Shown piece by piece: positions 16,257 through 24,867 of a DNA stretch of 64,000 bases; within the stretch, counting starts at the first letter, position 1; each line of letters opens with the position of its first letter. The DNA is taken from contig NZ_JHQS01000056.1 of the NCBI RefSeq assembly GCF_014843845.1, positions 1 through 64,000 on the forward strand, read 5' to 3'. Position numbers and translations under genes: made by a program. This DNA is from Mesorhizobium amorphae (lineage in GTDB: Bacteria; Pseudomonadota; Alphaproteobacteria; Rhizobiales; Rhizobiaceae). A model generated the notes under the pieces. That model was not told the origin of the DNA, did no database searches, and saw nothing but the letters and a program-made list of their open reading frames with translations.

Positions 16257-17186
16257 TTACTGCGGATTGTCCTTCATGAACTGGTCGACATTGTCCTTGG
16301 TGACCAGCGTGTAGCCGGGCACGAAGGATTTCGGCTGCCACTTGTCGCCGGCCGCAAGAATGTCGGGGATCTGCTCGACAAGCATCTTGCCGGCCGAGGT
16401 CAGGTCGACGCCGAGCGTGGCGGTCATCGTGCCGTCCTTGACCGCCTGCACGGCGGGCGCGGTGGCGTTGAACGAATAGACCTTCACGTCGCTGCGGCCG
16501 TTCTGCTTCAGCGCCGCGATGGCGCCCATGGCGTTGTCGTCATAGCAATTGAAGATCGCGAACGGCCCCTTGGCATTGGCGTTAGCGGCGAGCCATGCGC
16601 TGGTCGCGGCCTGCGAGGATTCGGCGGCACCCGGGATGCTGATTTCGTGCGAGGTCGCCTGGAGCCCCGGCTTGGCCTTGACCGCCGCATCGAAGGCATC
16701 GGCGCGCTCGCGGCACGGTATGCCGGGGTGATAGGTGAGGTCGAGCAGTGTGCCGGTGTCGCCGACATCCTTCAGCATCAGGTCGATCAGCGGCGGTGCG
16801 GCGCCCGTGCTGGCCGAAAGCGCAATGCCGTCGGCCATGCCGCCGCCGGCCGAAAGCACCGGGATCTTCGCATCCGCCGCGGCCTGCAGCCCGGCGGCAA
16901 GGCCGGTCGAATCGAAGACGGTGACGATGATGGCGTTCACCTTCTTGGTCGCCAGCTGCTTGATGCTGGTGATCGCCTGCGAGGGATCGCCATTGGCGTT
17001 GAGTGTTTCCACCGTCCAGCCCTTGGACTGGGCCTCCTTGGTCATGGTGTCGACCATCTGGTTGGTGTCGACGTCGGATGTCGAGAAGGTGACGATGCCG
17101 ATCGTCAGCTTGTCATCGGCATGGGCAGCCGACGCGAGGCATGCCGCGACGAGCGCTGCAGCCGAAAGTTTCTGAAAGCGGTTCAC
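16257..17186 (-). CDS. Periplasmic substrate-binding protein, sugar type (PBP1 fold)
   Basis: The 309-residue protein has a signal peptide (about residues 1-23, ASAAHA-DD) and the type I periplasmic-binding fold of the RbsB/Peripla_BP_4 group (KLTIGIVTFSTSDVDTNQMVDTM, GFxxD-like centre, FNCYDDNAMGAIAALKQ). The start is GTG at 17186, chosen because the signal peptide begins there and GGGATAGGA precedes it. As first gene of the operon it defines what is imported. The downstream amidase and cyclase suggest an amide or lactam-type compound rather than a plain sugar; that is inference. Confidence 0.92.
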   Translation of the reverse strand: MNRFQKLSAAALVAACLASAAHADDKLTIGIVTFSTSDVDTNQMVDTMTKEAQSKGWTVETLNANGDPSQAITSIKQLATKKVNAIIVTVFDSTGLAAGLQAAADAKIPVLSAGGGMADGIALSASTGAAPPLIDLMLKDVGDTGTLLDLTYHPGIPCRERADAFDAAVKAKPGLQATSHEISIPGAAESSQAATSAWLAANANAKGPFAIFNCYDDNAMGAIAALKQNGRSDVKVYSFNATAPAVQAVKDGTMTATLGVDLTSAGKMLVEQIPDILAAGDKWQPKSFVPGYTLVTKDNVDQFMKDNPQ

Positions 17187-17380
17187 GTTCCTATCCCCTG
17201 TTGAGCGAGTGTTCCGGCTCGCCTCCCGCGCGCGTCGGCCCGTCGTCATCGGGGCTTTCCACCGGGTGTCACAGCTAGGGCTGTTTGTTCGTGCGAGCCA
17301 CGTACTAACTATAGGCACAAGGTAGGAAGCGGTGCAACGGCAATTTTTTCGGGTGCAGGGAAGGGAGGGTCCAGACACAA

Positions 17381-17409
17381 AAAAAGCCGGGCGCGAGGCC
17401 CGGCTTTTT
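17381..17409. terminator. Bidirectional Rho-independent terminator
   Basis: AAAAA-GCCGGGC-gcgag-GCCCGGC-TTTTT (stem 17386-17404) has T runs in both directions. It lies just after the minus-strand porin gene, which it probably ends, and insulates the importer operon downstream on the same strand. Confidence 0.88.
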
Positions 17410-17429
17410 CGTGTCGTGGCTTGAACGAC

Positions 17430-18086
17430 TTAGAACTTCATACCGACGCCGAAGGTGACGCGGTTGTCCTTGACCTTGACGTTGCCAAGAGAGCCGAAGT
17501 CCTTGTCGCCGTAGTCGGTGTAGCGGTACTCGACGCGGCCGAACACGTTGTCGGTGATCTTGATGTCGGTGCCGACGCCGGCGGTCCAGCCGAACATCGC
17601 ATTGCTGTCGTCGGTGCCGGTGACGCTATCCGTGATCTTCTGGTTCTTGCCGGCGAGACCGCCGGTGCCGTAGAGCAGGATTTCCGGGGTCACGGCGTAG
17701 CCGAGGCGGGCACGCAGCGAGCCGTCGAGGCCGCCCTTGGCGTCGATGCCGTCGCTGTCGCCCTTTACGCCGTTGTAGCCGAGATCGGCTTCAGCGCCGT
17801 ACACGAAGTTCTCCTGCTGCCACTGATAGCCGCCGAAGACGCCGCCGATGAAGCCCTTGGTCTTCACGTCGACGCCGGCGTCACGGGCATCGGCATGGCC
17901 ACTAAAACCATAGCCGGCGCTGATACCAGCATAGGGGCCGGCCCAGGAAGCGACCGGAAGTTCAACCGGGGCTGCCGGTGCCGGCGGCTCTTCCGAGACC
18001 ACGTCCGCCGCGTAGGCGGTTCCACTGAGGGCGAAGAGCCCGAGCGCCACCGCAATCGGTCGCGCAAATTTGAGATTGGCTTGCAT
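17430..18086 (-). CDS. Omp25/Omp31-type outer-membrane beta-barrel protein
   Basis: The 218-residue protein has a signal peptide ending AYA-ADV (about residue 27), a Pro-rich linker (EEPPAPAAPVELP) and then an eight-strand barrel of alternating aromatic/polar strands (WAGPYAGISAGYGF, FIGGVFGGYQWQ, ...NRVTFGVGMKF). The C-terminal Phe is the usual outer-membrane assembly signal. It matches the Omp25/31 or RopB-like surface proteins of Rhizobiales. AAGGAG lies ideally before the start. It is monocistronic, with its own terminator at 17381. Confidence 0.92.
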   Translation of the reverse strand: MQANLKFARPIAVALGLFALSGTAYAADVVSEEPPAPAAPVELPVASWAGPYAGISAGYGFSGHADARDAGVDVKTKGFIGGVFGGYQWQQENFVYGAEADLGYNGVKGDSDGIDAKGGLDGSLRARLGYAVTPEILLYGTGGLAGKNQKITDSVTGTDDSNAMFGWTAGVGTDIKITDNVFGRVEYRYTDYGDKDFGSLGNVKVKDNRVTFGVGMKF

Positions 18087-18497
18087 TGTTCTTTACTCCT
18101 TAAGCCACAGGACACAGGCTTGTTTTTCACGATCGCCATCGACCCGTCCGGGGGGTGAAACGGATCTGGCGTTCGTATGTTCCAAATGTCGTGTCAAAAT
18201 GCGGCTGAAGCGAACCTGAACTTGGGTCATTACCCGGCGCGAATGAGGCTGAACCTTGACGTTGCATCTTCGCAACAGCGAGATGTCAGCACGCTTGCCA
18301 TGCTGCACTGCACTCGGCTTGGTGCAAGGAGTCCAGCGCCCTATATTGCGGTCCAGTTGGCCGAGTCTCGGCCGAGCCGAAATGCCGATCGGGCCGCTTT
18401 GCCACAATCCTGCCCCAGGTGGAAACGGCATTTAACCCCTAGGCGTGTCATAATTTGCCGGCGGTCGGAATCGAGGCCGCGATTGAGGATTGACAGG
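18087..18497. other. 410-bp divergent promoter region of porin and SDR genes
   Basis: No gene is convincing here. The region must hold the porin promoter (minus) and that of the SDR-uvrC operon (plus). A weak hairpin, GTTGC-atcttc-GCAAC, is at about 18262-18277. I see no longer repeat or known site. Confidence 0.4.
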
Positions 18498-19262
18498 ATG
18501 AGCGAAGCCGCCGGTACGGCGCTGGTGACAGGCGGGGGAAAGCGGATCGGCAAGGCGATCGTCGAGGATCTGGCCAGGCATGGTTTCGCCGTCGCCATTC
18601 ATGCCAACCATTCGCTGGTCGAGGCCGAGGCGCTTGCCGTGCGGATCCGGGATGACGGCGGTCGCGCCGCCGTGGTCGGCGCCGATCTCACCGACATGGA
18701 CGAGGTCGGCGACCTCGTCGGGCGCGCCGAGGCAGCGCTCGGCCCGGTCACGCTCCTGGTCAACAACGCCTCCCTGTTCGTCGACGACAGCATCGAGGAT
18801 TTCGACTGGGCCGTATGGGACCGCCACTTCGCCATTCATGTGAAGGCCCCGGCGCTTCTGGCGCAGAACTTTGCCCGCGCCCTGCCGCTGGGGAAGGAGG
18901 GGCTGATCGTCAACATCATCGACCAGCGCGTCTGGCGGCCGACGCCGCGCTACTTCTCCTATGCGCTGTCGAAGTCGACGCTGTGGAGGCAGACCGAGAT
19001 GCTGGCGCAGGCGCTGGGGCCACGCATCCGCGTCAACGCCATCGGCCCCGGACCGACGCTGAAGAACACGCGCCAGGAGGACGCCGATTTTGCCGCACAG
19101 GTCGACGGGCTGATCCTGAAGCGCGGCCCTGAATTGCCCGAATTCGGCGCCACCATCCGCTATCTCTGGGCGGCGCGCTCGATCACCGGCCAGATGATCG
19201 CGCTCGATGGCGGCCAGCATCTTGCGTGGCAGACGCCCGATGTGACAGGCATGGTGGAATGA
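18498..19262 (+). CDS. SDR oxidoreductase resembling pteridine reductase (PTR1/FolM type)
   Basis: The 254-residue protein has the nucleotide motif TGGGKRIG (about residues 11-18), NNASLF (about 90-95) and YFSYALSKS with catalytic Tyr and Lys. In place of the usual SDR Ser the sequence has VNIIDQRV, an Asp at the position where PTR1-type pteridine reductases use Asp. TGxxKRxG and NNASxF also match PTR1. Reduction of dihydropterins or folates with NADPH is therefore plausible but inferred. Its stop overlaps the uvrC start (ATGA). The longer upstream frame is rejected as there is no signal for it. Confidence 0.88.
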   Translation: MSEAAGTALVTGGGKRIGKAIVEDLARHGFAVAIHANHSLVEAEALAVRIRDDGGRAAVVGADLTDMDEVGDLVGRAEAALGPVTLLVNNASLFVDDSIEDFDWAVWDRHFAIHVKAPALLAQNFARALPLGKEGLIVNIIDQRVWRPTPRYFSYALSKSTLWRQTEMLAQALGPRIRVNAIGPGPTLKNTRQEDADFAAQVDGLILKRGPELPEFGATIRYLWAARSITGQMIALDGGQHLAWQTPDVTGMVE

Positions 19263-21331
19263 GTCCCGCAGACCACAAACACAAGCAGCGCGGCGCCGCC
19301 GACGATCTGCCGCCCGAAATCGACCTCGAGGACGATGCGGCCGAGGAGATCGTCGAACCGGAAGCCGTTTCCGCCGCGCCCGACGTCGCCTTCACCGCAA
19401 TAGACTGGACGCCGCATGCCGGCGATGCCGACGGCATGGTCGGCGCCGAAGTCATCCAGACCTTGGTCAAGCGGCTGCCCAACGCGCCCGGCGTCTACCG
19501 CATGATGAATGCCGCCGGCGACGTGCTCTATGTCGGCAAGGCGCGCAGCCTGAAGAAGCGGGTGACCAACTACGCGCAAGGGCGGTTCCACACCAGTCGA
19601 ATCGGTCGCATGGTGCGCGAGACGTCGACGATGGAGTTCGTCGTCACCCGCACCGAGATCGAGGCGCTGCTTCTCGAAGCCAATCTTATCAAGCGTTTGC
19701 GGCCGCGATTCAATGTGCTGATGCGCGACGACAAGTCGTTTCCCTATATCTTGCTGACCGGCGACCACGTCTCGCCCGGCATCTACAAGCATCGCGGCGC
19801 GCGCTCGCGCAAAGGCGACTATTTCGGCCCCTTCGCCTCGGCCGGCGCCGTCGGGCGCACCATCAATTCGCTGCAGCGCGCCTTCCTGCTGAGAAGCTGC
19901 ACCAACTCCTTCTACGAGAACCGTACACGGCCTTGCCTGCTTTACCAGATCAAGCGCTGCGCCGGCCCGTGCACCGGCGAGATATCGCACCAGGACTATG
20001 CCGAGCTGGTCAGCGAGGCGAAGGATTTCCTGTCGGGCCGCAGCCAGAAGGTGAAGACGGAAATCTCCGGCGCCATGCAGCAGGCCTCTCAAGACCTCGA
20101 TTTCGAGCGCGCCGCCATCTATCGCGACCGGCTGGCGGCGCTGTCGCATGTGCAGAGCCACCAGGGCATCAACCCGCAGACGGTGGAAGAGGCGGATGTC
20201 TTCGCCATCCATCAGGAAGGCGGCCAGGTCTGCATCCAGGTGTTCTTCTTCCGCACCGGCCAGAACTGGGGCAACCGCGCCTATTTCCCCAAGGCCGATC
20301 CGGCGTTGGAGGGATCGGAAGTGCTGGGCTCGTTCCTGGCGCAGTTCTACGACGATAAGCCGACGCCGCGCGCCATCCTTCTGTCGCATTGCGTCGAGGA
20401 GCAGGAGCTTCTGGCGGAGGCGCTCTCCACCCGTGCCGGCCGCAAGGTGTCGATCTCGGTGCCGCAGCGCGGCGAGAAGAAGGACCTGACCGACAATGCG
20501 CTGCAGAATGCGCGCGAGGCGCTTGGCCGCCGGCTGGCCGAAACCTCGACGCAGACGCGGCTGCTCACCGGCTTCGCCGAGACCTTCGGCATGGTAAAGC
20601 CGCCGGTGCGCATCGAGGTCTACGACAATTCGCACATCATGGGCACCAACGCCGTCGGCGCCATGGTCGTCGCCGGGCCGGAAGGGTTCGTGAAGAACCA
20701 ATACAGAAAATTCAACATCCGCTCGACCGAGATCACGCCGGGCGACGATTTCGGCATGATGCGCGAGGTGATGGAACGGCGCTTTTCGCGGCTGCTGAAG
20801 GAGCATGGCGATGCGCCGCAGCGCGGTGAGGCCGCGGGCGAGACGGAAGACGACATCGAGGGCAATGGCGGCTTCCCCGCATGGCCCGACGTCATCCTGA
20901 TCGACGGCGGCCAGGGCCAGATGAGTGCGGTGCGCAAGATCCTGTCCGATCTCGGCATCGAGGATCGCGTCGTGGCCATCGGCATCGCCAAGGGCCAGGA
21001 CCGCGACGCCGGCCGCGAGCGCTTCTTCGTCAAGGGCAGGGACTCGTTCTCATTGCCTGTGCGCGACCCCGTGCTCTACTTCGTCCAGCGCCTGCGCGAC
21101 GAGGTGCACCGCTTTGCCATCGGCTCGCACCGCGCGCGGCGCAAGAAGGAGATGGTCAAGAGCCCGCTCGACGAGATCAGCGGCATCGGCCCCGGCCGCA
21201 AGCGCGCACTGCTGCTCCATTTCGGCACCGCAAAGGCGGTCAGCCGCGCGGCGGTCGAGGATCTGGTCAAGGTCGACGGCATTTCCGAGCAGGTGGCCAA
21301 GCTGGTCTACAATCATTTCCACGAGAGTTGA
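19259..21331 (+). CDS. uvrC: UvrABC system protein C (excinuclease subunit)
   Basis: The 690-residue protein makes both incisions in nucleotide excision repair. The N-terminal GIY-YIG nuclease is visible (GVYRMMNAAGDVLYVGKARSLKKR, about residues 80-103), then the UvrB-interacting region, the RNase-H-like endonuclease domain (EVYDNSHIMGTNAVGAMV; DVILIDGGQGQ) and terminal helix-hairpin-helices (ISGIGPGRKRALL). A 60-residue acidic N-terminal extension precedes the nuclease, common in rhizobia. ATG 19259 overlaps the SDR stop. Confidence 0.97.
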   Translation: MSPADHKHKQRGAADDLPPEIDLEDDAAEEIVEPEAVSAAPDVAFTAIDWTPHAGDADGMVGAEVIQTLVKRLPNAPGVYRMMNAAGDVLYVGKARSLKKRVTNYAQGRFHTSRIGRMVRETSTMEFVVTRTEIEALLLEANLIKRLRPRFNVLMRDDKSFPYILLTGDHVSPGIYKHRGARSRKGDYFGPFASAGAVGRTINSLQRAFLLRSCTNSFYENRTRPCLLYQIKRCAGPCTGEISHQDYAELVSEAKDFLSGRSQKVKTEISGAMQQASQDLDFERAAIYRDRLAALSHVQSHQGINPQTVEEADVFAIHQEGGQVCIQVFFFRTGQNWGNRAYFPKADPALEGSEVLGSFLAQFYDDKPTPRAILLSHCVEEQELLAEALSTRAGRKVSISVPQRGEKKDLTDNALQNAREALGRRLAETSTQTRLLTGFAETFGMVKPPVRIEVYDNSHIMGTNAVGAMVVAGPEGFVKNQYRKFNIRSTEITPGDDFGMMREVMERRFSRLLKEHGDAPQRGEAAGETEDDIEGNGGFPAWPDVILIDGGQGQMSAVRKILSDLGIEDRVVAIGIAKGQDRDAGRERFFVKGRDSFSLPVRDPVLYFVQRLRDEVHRFAIGSHRARRKKEMVKSPLDEISGIGPGRKRALLLHFGTAKAVSRAAVEDLVKVDGISEQVAKLVYNHFHES

Positions 21332-21471
21332 CGAGGTGTATCGCTATTCAGCCGGCCTGACCTGAATTTCGATACGCCCAGGGTCTTTTCGACTGGCCAA
21401 TCGAAATTGTTCTGTTGACCCCCCACATTCGCTTCTGATTTGAGTACGCAGGCAGAAAGAGTCCCAAAAAT

Positions 21472-22068
21472 ATGGCACAGCGCGCGTTCAACCTGCCCAA
21501 CATGCTCACCTACGCCCGCATCCTCGCGGTGCCGCTGGTCGTGCTGTGCTTTTTCCTTGAGGGCCATCTGAAGTCGAGCGACTTCGCCCGCTGGTTGGCT
21601 CTGGCCATTTTCCTGCTCGCTTCGATCACCGATTACTTCGACGGCTATTTTGCACGCGCCTGGAAGCAGACCTCCAACATCGGCAAGATGCTCGACCCGA
21701 TCGCCGACAAACTGCTGGTCGCCACCTGCCTGCTGCTTTTAGCCGCCGACACCGATCGCCATGCCGGCATTGCCGGCTGGTCGCTATGGGCTGCGATCAT
21801 CATCCTGTGCCGCGAGATCCTGGTCTCCGGCCTGCGCGAATATCTGGCCGCGCTGAAGGTCTCGGTGCCGGTCACGCAGCTCGCCAAATGGAAGACCACC
21901 ATCCAGATGGTCGCCATCGCCTTCCTGCTTGCCGGCCCGGCCGGCGACAAGATCTTCCCGCTGACCACGCAGACCGGCCTGGTGCTGCTGTGGATCGCCG
22001 CCCTGGTCACGCTCTACACCGGCTATGATTATTTCCGCGCCGGCCTCAAGCACATCATGGACGAGTGA
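21472..22068 (+). CDS. pgsA: CDP-diacylglycerol--glycerol-3-phosphate 3-phosphatidyltransferase
   Basis: The 198-residue inner-membrane enzyme makes phosphatidylglycerol phosphate. The CDP-alcohol phosphotransferase motif DG-x2-AR-x8-G-x3-D-x3-D is complete (DYFDGYFARAWKQTSNIGKM.., ending DPIADK, about residues 58-84). It begins with FNLPNMLTYARI, as PgsA proteins do, and has about five membrane segments. It follows uvrC by 140 bp and leads into moaD one base after its stop, a gene order common in Rhizobiales. A second CDP-alcohol transferase lies at 54828. Confidence 0.95.
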   Translation: MAQRAFNLPNMLTYARILAVPLVVLCFFLEGHLKSSDFARWLALAIFLLASITDYFDGYFARAWKQTSNIGKMLDPIADKLLVATCLLLLAADTDRHAGIAGWSLWAAIIILCREILVSGLREYLAALKVSVPVTQLAKWKTTIQMVAIAFLLAGPAGDKIFPLTTQTGLVLLWIAALVTLYTGYDYFRAGLKHIMDE

Positions 22069-22069
22069 C

Positions 22070-22327
22070 GTGGCAACCAAGCTCATCTATTTCGCCTGGG
22101 TGCGCGAGCGGATCGGCAAGCCGGAAGAGGACGTCGAACTGCCCGCCGGCATCGAGACGGTAGCCGAACTGTTGCGCTGGCTGAAGTCGCGCGGCAAGGA
22201 ATATGAGCACGCGCTGCAATATCCCGACGTGATCCGCGTCGCCATCAATCAGGAACATGTCGAGCATCGGGAAAAGATCGCCGGCGCGCGCGAGATCGCG
22301 CTGTTCCCGCCGATGACCGGGGGTTGA
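22070..22327 (+). CDS. moaD: Molybdopterin synthase small subunit MoaD
   Basis: The 85-residue ubiquitin-like protein ends in the Gly-Gly tail (FPPMTGG) that is thiocarboxylated to carry sulfur for molybdopterin synthesis. The start is GTG at 22070, giving VATKLIYFAWVRERIG; the longer frame overlaps pgsA and is rejected. It precedes moaE by four bases. The molybdopterin oxidoreductase at 42071 is a likely cofactor user elsewhere in the window. Confidence 0.94.
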   Translation: MATKLIYFAWVRERIGKPEEDVELPAGIETVAELLRWLKSRGKEYEHALQYPDVIRVAINQEHVEHREKIAGAREIALFPPMTGG

Positions 22328-22331
22328 AACC

Positions 22332-22811
22332 ATGTCCGGCGCGGCGGTGCCTGTCGTGCGCATCCAGCGCGAAGATTTCGACGTCGCCGCCGAGATCGCC
22401 AGGCTGACCGAAGGCCGCGCCGACATCGGCGCCGTGGTGACGTTCTGCGGTCTCTGCCGCGACGAGCAGGGCCGGCTGTCGGCCCTCGAACTCGAACATT
22501 ATCCCGGCATGGCCGAGGCCGAGATCGCCCGTATCGCCAGCGAGGCGATCGAACGCTGGCCGCTGCAGGGCCTCACCGTCATCCACCGCCACGGCAAGGT
22601 CCGGCCGGGCGAGAACATCGTTCTCGTGGTGACGGCTTCCGCGCATCGCCAGGCGGCATTCGAGGCGGCGAACTTTTTGACGGACTACCTGAAGTCGCGG
22701 GCGCCGTTCTGGAAGAAGGAGCACCATGCCGACGGTTCCGCGGGCGGCTGGGTCGACGCCAAGGAGATCGACGACAAGGCCGCCGGCCGCTGGAAGGCGC
22801 CGTCCAAATAA
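22332..22811 (+). CDS. moaE: Molybdopterin synthase large subunit MoaE
   Basis: The 159-residue catalytic subunit converts precursor Z to molybdopterin together with MoaD. Family motifs are clear: GAVVTFCGLCRD (about residues 34-45), ELEHYPGMAE, VIHRHGKVRPGE, AHRQAAFEA and the active-site Lys region FWKKEHH (about 128-134). It ends just before an independent YbaY-type gene. Confidence 0.96.
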   Translation: MSGAAVPVVRIQREDFDVAAEIARLTEGRADIGAVVTFCGLCRDEQGRLSALELEHYPGMAEAEIARIASEAIERWPLQGLTVIHRHGKVRPGENIVLVVTASAHRQAAFEAANFLTDYLKSRAPFWKKEHHADGSAGGWVDAKEIDDKAAGRWKAPSK

Positions 22812-22890
22812 ACTCTCCCGCAGCCATTCATTGACCGCAATCCTTTGGCCAATTTGCTGCCATCGGTCAGCCTGGGCAAGGGAGAAGGTC

Positions 22891-23655
22891 ATGCTCGACA
22901 GGATCGCCGAATTCTTCATCTTTGGTTTCGTGCCGCTGGTCGTCGGCATGCTGGCGGTGCCGGAAATGTCCAATGCCGCCGAAAAGACCCTGAAGGGCGA
23001 GGTGATGTATCGCGAGCGCATCGCATTGCCGCCCAATGCCGTGCTGTCCGTCCAGCTTGCCGACGTGTCGCTGGCCGATGCGCCGGCGGCGATCATCGGG
23101 GAGCGCAAGGTGGCGCCGGCCGGCCAGGTGCCGATCAAGTTCGAGATCAGCTTCGATCCCCAGGTGATCCGCCCGAACATGACCTATGCGCTGCAGGCGC
23201 GCATCACCGTCGACGACAGGCTGATGTTCATCTCCGATACGCGCCATCAGGTCGACCCGCTGAGCGATGCGCCGCAGACGATCATGCTGAAGATGGTGGC
23301 GCCGGACGACAAGGCGGCCGGCGCCCTGCTCGGCCAGAGCTGGCTGGTCGAATACATCGACGGCATCGGCGTGATTGCGGAGCCGCAGGCGACGTTCCGG
23401 GTGAGCGAAGCCGGCAAGGCCGGCGGCAGCGGCCCCTGCAACGTCTATTTCGCCACCGCGAAGGTCGACGGTTCGACGATCGCCATCAGCGAGATCGGCT
23501 CGACCTTCAAGGCCTGCGCGCCCGATGTCATGGCCGAGGAGAAGGCGCTGTTCGAGGCGCTGGCCAGGGCCGCCTCCTACCATGTTGATGCAGGCAAGCT
23601 CACCATCACCGACAAGGACGGCAAGGACATCCTGCGCTTCAACGCCGCGAGCTGA
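22891..23655 (+). CDS. Exported YbaY/META-domain protein
   Basis: The 254-residue protein has a signal peptide (about residues 1-31, ending SNA-AE), then a YbaY-like domain (about 33-135: LKGEVMYRERIALPPNAVLSVQLADVS) and a C-terminal META/HslJ-like domain (about 145-250: GQSWLVEYIDG, GPCNVYFATAKV). No lipobox cysteine is present, unlike many YbaY lipoproteins, so it should be soluble in the periplasm. GGGAGAAGG before ATG 22891 fixes the start. These fusions are widespread in Rhizobiales; the function is unknown. Confidence 0.88.
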   Translation: MLDRIAEFFIFGFVPLVVGMLAVPEMSNAAEKTLKGEVMYRERIALPPNAVLSVQLADVSLADAPAAIIGERKVAPAGQVPIKFEISFDPQVIRPNMTYALQARITVDDRLMFISDTRHQVDPLSDAPQTIMLKMVAPDDKAAGALLGQSWLVEYIDGIGVIAEPQATFRVSEAGKAGGSGPCNVYFATAKVDGSTIAISEIGSTFKACAPDVMAEEKALFEALARAASYHVDAGKLTITDKDGKDILRFNAAS

Positions 23656-23773
23656 GGTTTCACCAAGGGCAGACCTCTGACGCCGCAGGACAGAGGGGGG
23701 CGCGAAGGATCGCTACGGGACGTGTCTTGGATCCTCGAACCGCGCCATCTTGGGGCCGAAGCTGAGCCGGACA

Positions 23774-23800
23774 AAAAGGCCGGCGAAGCGCCGGCCTTTT
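23774..23800. terminator. Bidirectional terminator between YbaY/META and ndk genes
   Basis: A perfect 12-bp stem, AAAAGGCCGGCG-aag-CGCCGGCCTTTT, has A and T runs at both ends and lies 22 bp past the ndk stop. It can terminate both convergent transcripts. A fragment of the ATCTCCCCC-type element (GCAGGACAGAGGGGGG) sits just upstream at about 23684-23701. Confidence 0.9.
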
Positions 23801-23822
23801 GGTCAGATTTGGCGATGCCGGC

Positions 23823-24245
23823 TCAGCCGACGATCTCGGTATCGGAGAACCAGTACTTGATCTCCTGCGCGGCGGTCTCCGGCGCGTCCGAGCCGTGCAC
23901 GGAATTCTCGCCGATCGACAGCGCATGCACCTTGCGGATGGTGCCTTCGGCGGCGTTGGCCGGGTTGGTGGCGCCCATCACTTCGCGGTTCTTGGCAATG
24001 GCGTTTTCGCCTTCCAGCACCTGAACGATGGTCGGCGCCGAGGACATGAACTCCACCAGCTCGCCGAAGAACGGACGCTCCTTGTGCACGGCATAAAAGC
24101 CTTCCGCCTCGCGGCGGCTCATCCACACCCGGCGCGAAGCAATGACGCGCAGGCCGGCATCCTCAAGCATCTGGGTGATGGCACCGGTGAGATTGCGCCG
24201 CGTCGCGTCGGGCTTGATCATGGAGAAGGTGCGTTCGATCGCCAT
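23823..24245 (-). CDS. ndk: Nucleoside diphosphate kinase
   Basis: The 140-residue enzyme balances NTP pools by phosphotransfer through an active-site histidine, visible in the invariant NSVHGSDA (about residues 114-121). MAIERTFSMIKPDATRRN at the N-terminus is diagnostic. Length is typical. It is monocistronic on the minus strand. Confidence 0.98.
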   Translation of the reverse strand: MAIERTFSMIKPDATRRNLTGAITQMLEDAGLRVIASRRVWMSRREAEGFYAVHKERPFFGELVEFMSSAPTIVQVLEGENAIAKNREVMGATNPANAAEGTIRKVHALSIGENSVHGSDAPETAAQEIKYWFSDTEIVG

Positions 24246-24425
24246 TGGGTCGTCCTTGCTTTTTGAGAATGGGAATTGGAGTGGCGGGCTCTATACAAGC
24301 CGCTTCGGTCCTTGCCAAGGGGAGGCGGGTTCTGGCCAAGGCCGGATGTTTGCGGGATAATTAGACGGCTGCACGCGGGCCTGGGCGCCAGGTCGGGGAG
24401 CATCGCGGCAGCGGAGCCGAAGGCG

Positions 24426-24626
24426 ATGAACTGGCCTTACGTCAAACGCGGCGACTTCACCGGCATCCTCTTCGTGGCCGTTCTTTTCACTGTCATCACC
24501 CTGGTCCTGCTGTTCCTGCCCCAGCTGAAACAGGATTTCGGCCTTGGCCCGGAATGGCAATGCGCGCGCATGGAGGAGGGCGATCCAATCTGCGTCAGGC
24601 TGGTCCAAGAGGATGAAGCGAGGTAG
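24426..24626 (+). CDS. Small single-span membrane protein
   Basis: The 66-residue product has one membrane segment (about residues 11-33, TGILFVAVLFTVITLVLLFLP) and a short hydrophilic tail with two cysteines (WQCARMEEGDPICVRL). GAAGGCG before ATG 24426 is an acceptable ribosome site. It is likely a real conserved small protein, but no function is known to me. Confidence 0.65.
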   Translation: MNWPYVKRGDFTGILFVAVLFTVITLVLLFLPQLKQDFGLGPEWQCARMEEGDPICVRLVQEDEAR

Positions 24627-24632
24627 CCGGCG

Positions 24633-24775
24633 CTACCGCCTGATCATCACCGGCGGCCGCCGCTGCTCCCAGCCCTCGCGCTGCAGCGTCGGCACGTCAT
24701 GTTCCTCGCTCGGATAGCCGACGCAGAAATAGCCGATCAGCGTCCATTCGGGCGGCGTGTCAGCGGCGGGAGGCC
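24633..24775 (-). pseudogene. Remnant of bluB (3' end only)
   Basis: The last about 45 codons of a BluB-like protein remain (PPEWTLIGYFCVGYPSEEH, then REGWEQRRPPVMIRR and stop). They align without gaps to the end of the intact bluB at 27781-28416 but differ at many bases, so this is not a recent copy. Upstream of PPEW the frame turns into unrelated sequence. It probably marks an old deletion or replacement of a bluB-like gene. Confidence 0.8.
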
Positions 24776-24850
24776 ATAGAGCCGGCTGTACTCGCGGCTG
24801 AACTGCGACGGGCTCTGGTAGCCGACGCTGCAGCCGGCCGAGCCGACTCC
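24768..24850 (-). pseudogene. Remnant of an AraC-family regulator (3' end)
   Basis: In another minus frame the sequence SVGYQSPSQFSREYSRLYGLPP is the second helix-turn-helix end of an AraC/XylS regulator. Nothing of the N-terminal part remains. It is fused to the bluB remnant on one side and meets the GNAT remnant on the other, so several deletions have joined here. Confidence 0.78.
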
Positions 24851-24867
24851 ATCCTCTCGCGCGCTCG

